Shown here piece after piece: positions 5,935 through 6,983 of a DNA stretch of 6,983 bases (position 1 is the stretch's first letter; every line of letters begins with the position of its first letter). The position numbers and the translations under genes were made by a program. The DNA lies in NCBI GenBank assembly GCA_030598885.1, contig JAUVOZ010000105.1:1-6983 (forward strand), given 5' to 3'. The notes below the pieces were generated by a model. That model was not told where the DNA came from. It did not search any database and saw nothing but the letters and a program-made list of their open reading frames with translations. This DNA is from Anaerolineae bacterium. GTDB lineage: Bacteria; Chloroflexota; Anaerolineae; Anaerolineales; E44-bin32.

Positions 5935-6983
5935 GTGAAATTACATATAATTTACCTCGATCCACATGAAGATTATGTATCAGCCCTAGATAAACTAAGC
6001 TGGGCGAAGGCTCCGCGCATCCTCCTCGTTTGGCCGAGACGGGGGAGGGTACTCACTCGGCGACTTGACTTGATCCTACTCCAACGAAATGCAATACAAC
6101 GAAGCGCACAAATCGGTTTGGTTACCCATGACCCTGAGGTGATGGCGCACGCTAAAGACCTGGCAATTCCCGTCTTCGATTCGTTAGACTATATTCCCGA
6201 GGATGGTTGGATCAGACGTGCTCGGAAACAACTGAAAAAGGAACGACGGCGAGGACCGCCTCCAGCGGATTTGCTCACCCCTCCAGGCACAGTCACCCCA
6301 TCCCAAGTACATATCCTAAGCAAAATCATAAACCTATCGCTTACTGTACTAGCCCTCGGTGTTTTACTCCTCCTGGCTGCGGTGATCGTACCCGCAGCCG
6401 AGATCACTCTAGCCCCCACAACCTACACTCAGGAGCTCGAACTTTTCCTCTCACTGGAGCCAAATGTAGAAATTCTCGAGGATCATGACAGTATCCCTGC
6501 GCGCTGGGAACAAATTCATGTTGAAGGTAGCCTGCGCTTACCCACCACCGGTTCGATCGCAGTACCAGCCGATTTCGCTACCGGTACGGTGATATTTACT
6601 AACTTGACCTCAGATCCCATTACCCTTCCCTCCAATACCGGATTACGGCCGAGTGCGAGCGACAATCTTCGTTATGTAACCACAGAACAGGTCAGCCTGC
6701 CTGGCGAGGAAGATTCCCAGGTCAGCGCCGGGGTGCAAGCTGTCTCCCCGGGGCAAGCTGGCAATCTGCCCGCAGGTGAAATCAACGCTGTAGAAGGTCC
6801 CCTTGGACTGCTGGTTGTGGTAACCAACCCTGAACCGATGACTGGGGGAGGCGACGAGACCAGAGCGGCAGTGTCTTCCACCGACCGCAATAGGCTGATG
6901 CGGAACCTAAAGAATCAGTTGATTGAACAAGCCGCGACCGAATTATCCGGAGTACTGAACCCGGACGAAGCGCTTGTCCAAGA
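5935..6983 (+). CDS. Membrane-anchored baseplate J/gp47-like protein, 3' end missing
   Basis: The frame runs from GTG 5935 to the window end without a stop: 349 residues and part of a codon. Residues 1-85 form a small alpha/beta domain: KLHIIYLDPHEDY, then PRILLVWPRRGRVLTRRLDL (27-46) and IGLVTHDPEVMAHAKDLAIPVFDS (60-83). A basic stretch follows (RRARKQLKKERRR, 94-106), then one hydrophobic segment at about 131-153. The basic side suggests the N-terminus stays inside. Beyond it lies a region like baseplate J/gp47 (PF04865-type): ATGTVIFTNLTSDPITLPSN (215-234), LRYVTTEQVSLPG (245-257), VQAVSPGQAGNLPAGEINAV (267-286) and VVVTNPEPMTGGGDE (294-308). Phage gpJ builds the baseplate edge; a single-pass chromosomal form has no function I know. 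The GTG is chosen because it is the only start codon between the alaS stop and residue 70, and the sequence is sensible from there. No Shine-Dalgarno sequence is visible, so coupling to alaS is likely. Confidence 0.8.
   Translation, partial: MKLHIIYLDPHEDYVSALDKLSWAKAPRILLVWPRRGRVLTRRLDLILLQRNAIQRSAQIGLVTHDPEVMAHAKDLAIPVFDSLDYIPEDGWIRRARKQLKKERRRGPPPADLLTPPGTVTPSQVHILSKIINLSLTVLALGVLLLLAAVIVPAAEITLAPTTYTQELELFLSLEPNVEILEDHDSIPARWEQIHVEGSLRLPTTGSIAVPADFATGTVIFTNLTSDPITLPSNTGLRPSASDNLRYVTTEQVSLPGEEDSQVSAGVQAVSPGQAGNLPAGEINAVEGPLGLLVVVTNPEPMTGGGDETRAAVSSTDRNRLMRNLKNQLIEQAATELSGVLNPDEALVQ

Noticed and set aside
5946..5951. TATAAT just after GTG 5935
   Set aside because: It lies within the coding start, has no -35 box at proper distance, and would make a transcript lacking the start codon.

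Overview
The window looks like chromosomal DNA from a bacterium of moderate GC content, most plausibly a member of the Chloroflexi (Chloroflexota), Anaerolineae-like. This is inference from gene content and protein style: a 918-residue alanyl-tRNA synthetase of the kind I associate with that phylum, a membrane-anchored baseplate-J-like protein right behind it, and an EspG-like plus ubiquitin-like/FHA gene pair reminiscent of type VII secretion. No rRNA, tRNA, insertion sequence or CRISPR array was seen.

Left part (1-1995, plus strand): the C-terminal end of a TolB/PD40 beta-propeller protein, a 186-bp gap with a small inverted repeat and a short direct repeat, then two overlapping 268-codon genes. 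The first resembles, in overall architecture, the EspG chaperones of ESX/type VII secretion. The second joins a YukD/EsaB-type ubiquitin-like domain to a C-terminal FHA domain. Their 8-nt overlap, with a strong AGGAGG inside the first gene, implies co-translation. Together they suggest an accessory module of a WXG100/ESX-like system whose ATPase and substrates are not in the window.

Middle (1996-3147): a HAD-IB phosphatase-like gene on the minus strand (2128-2796), convergent with the FHA gene and divergent from alaS. A 351-bp intergenic region separates it from alaS and holds a good sigma70-type promoter (TTGATG, 17 bp, TATAAT) just upstream of the alaS ribosome binding site. This places the alaS start at 3148, not at the far upstream GTG of the same open frame.

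Right part (3148-6983): alaS, complete, with class II core, editing domain and C-Ala domain. Aligned by eye with E. coli AlaRS it carries Ala where E. coli has Asp400, a residue that helps read the G3:U70 identity pair. It also has a different Cys/His cluster in the catalytic domain. Thirty bases downstream, in the same frame, a GTG starts a gene that runs off the window: a cytoplasmic N-terminal domain, one membrane segment, and a baseplate J/gp47-like region predicted to lie outside the membrane. alaS and this gene probably form one transcription unit.
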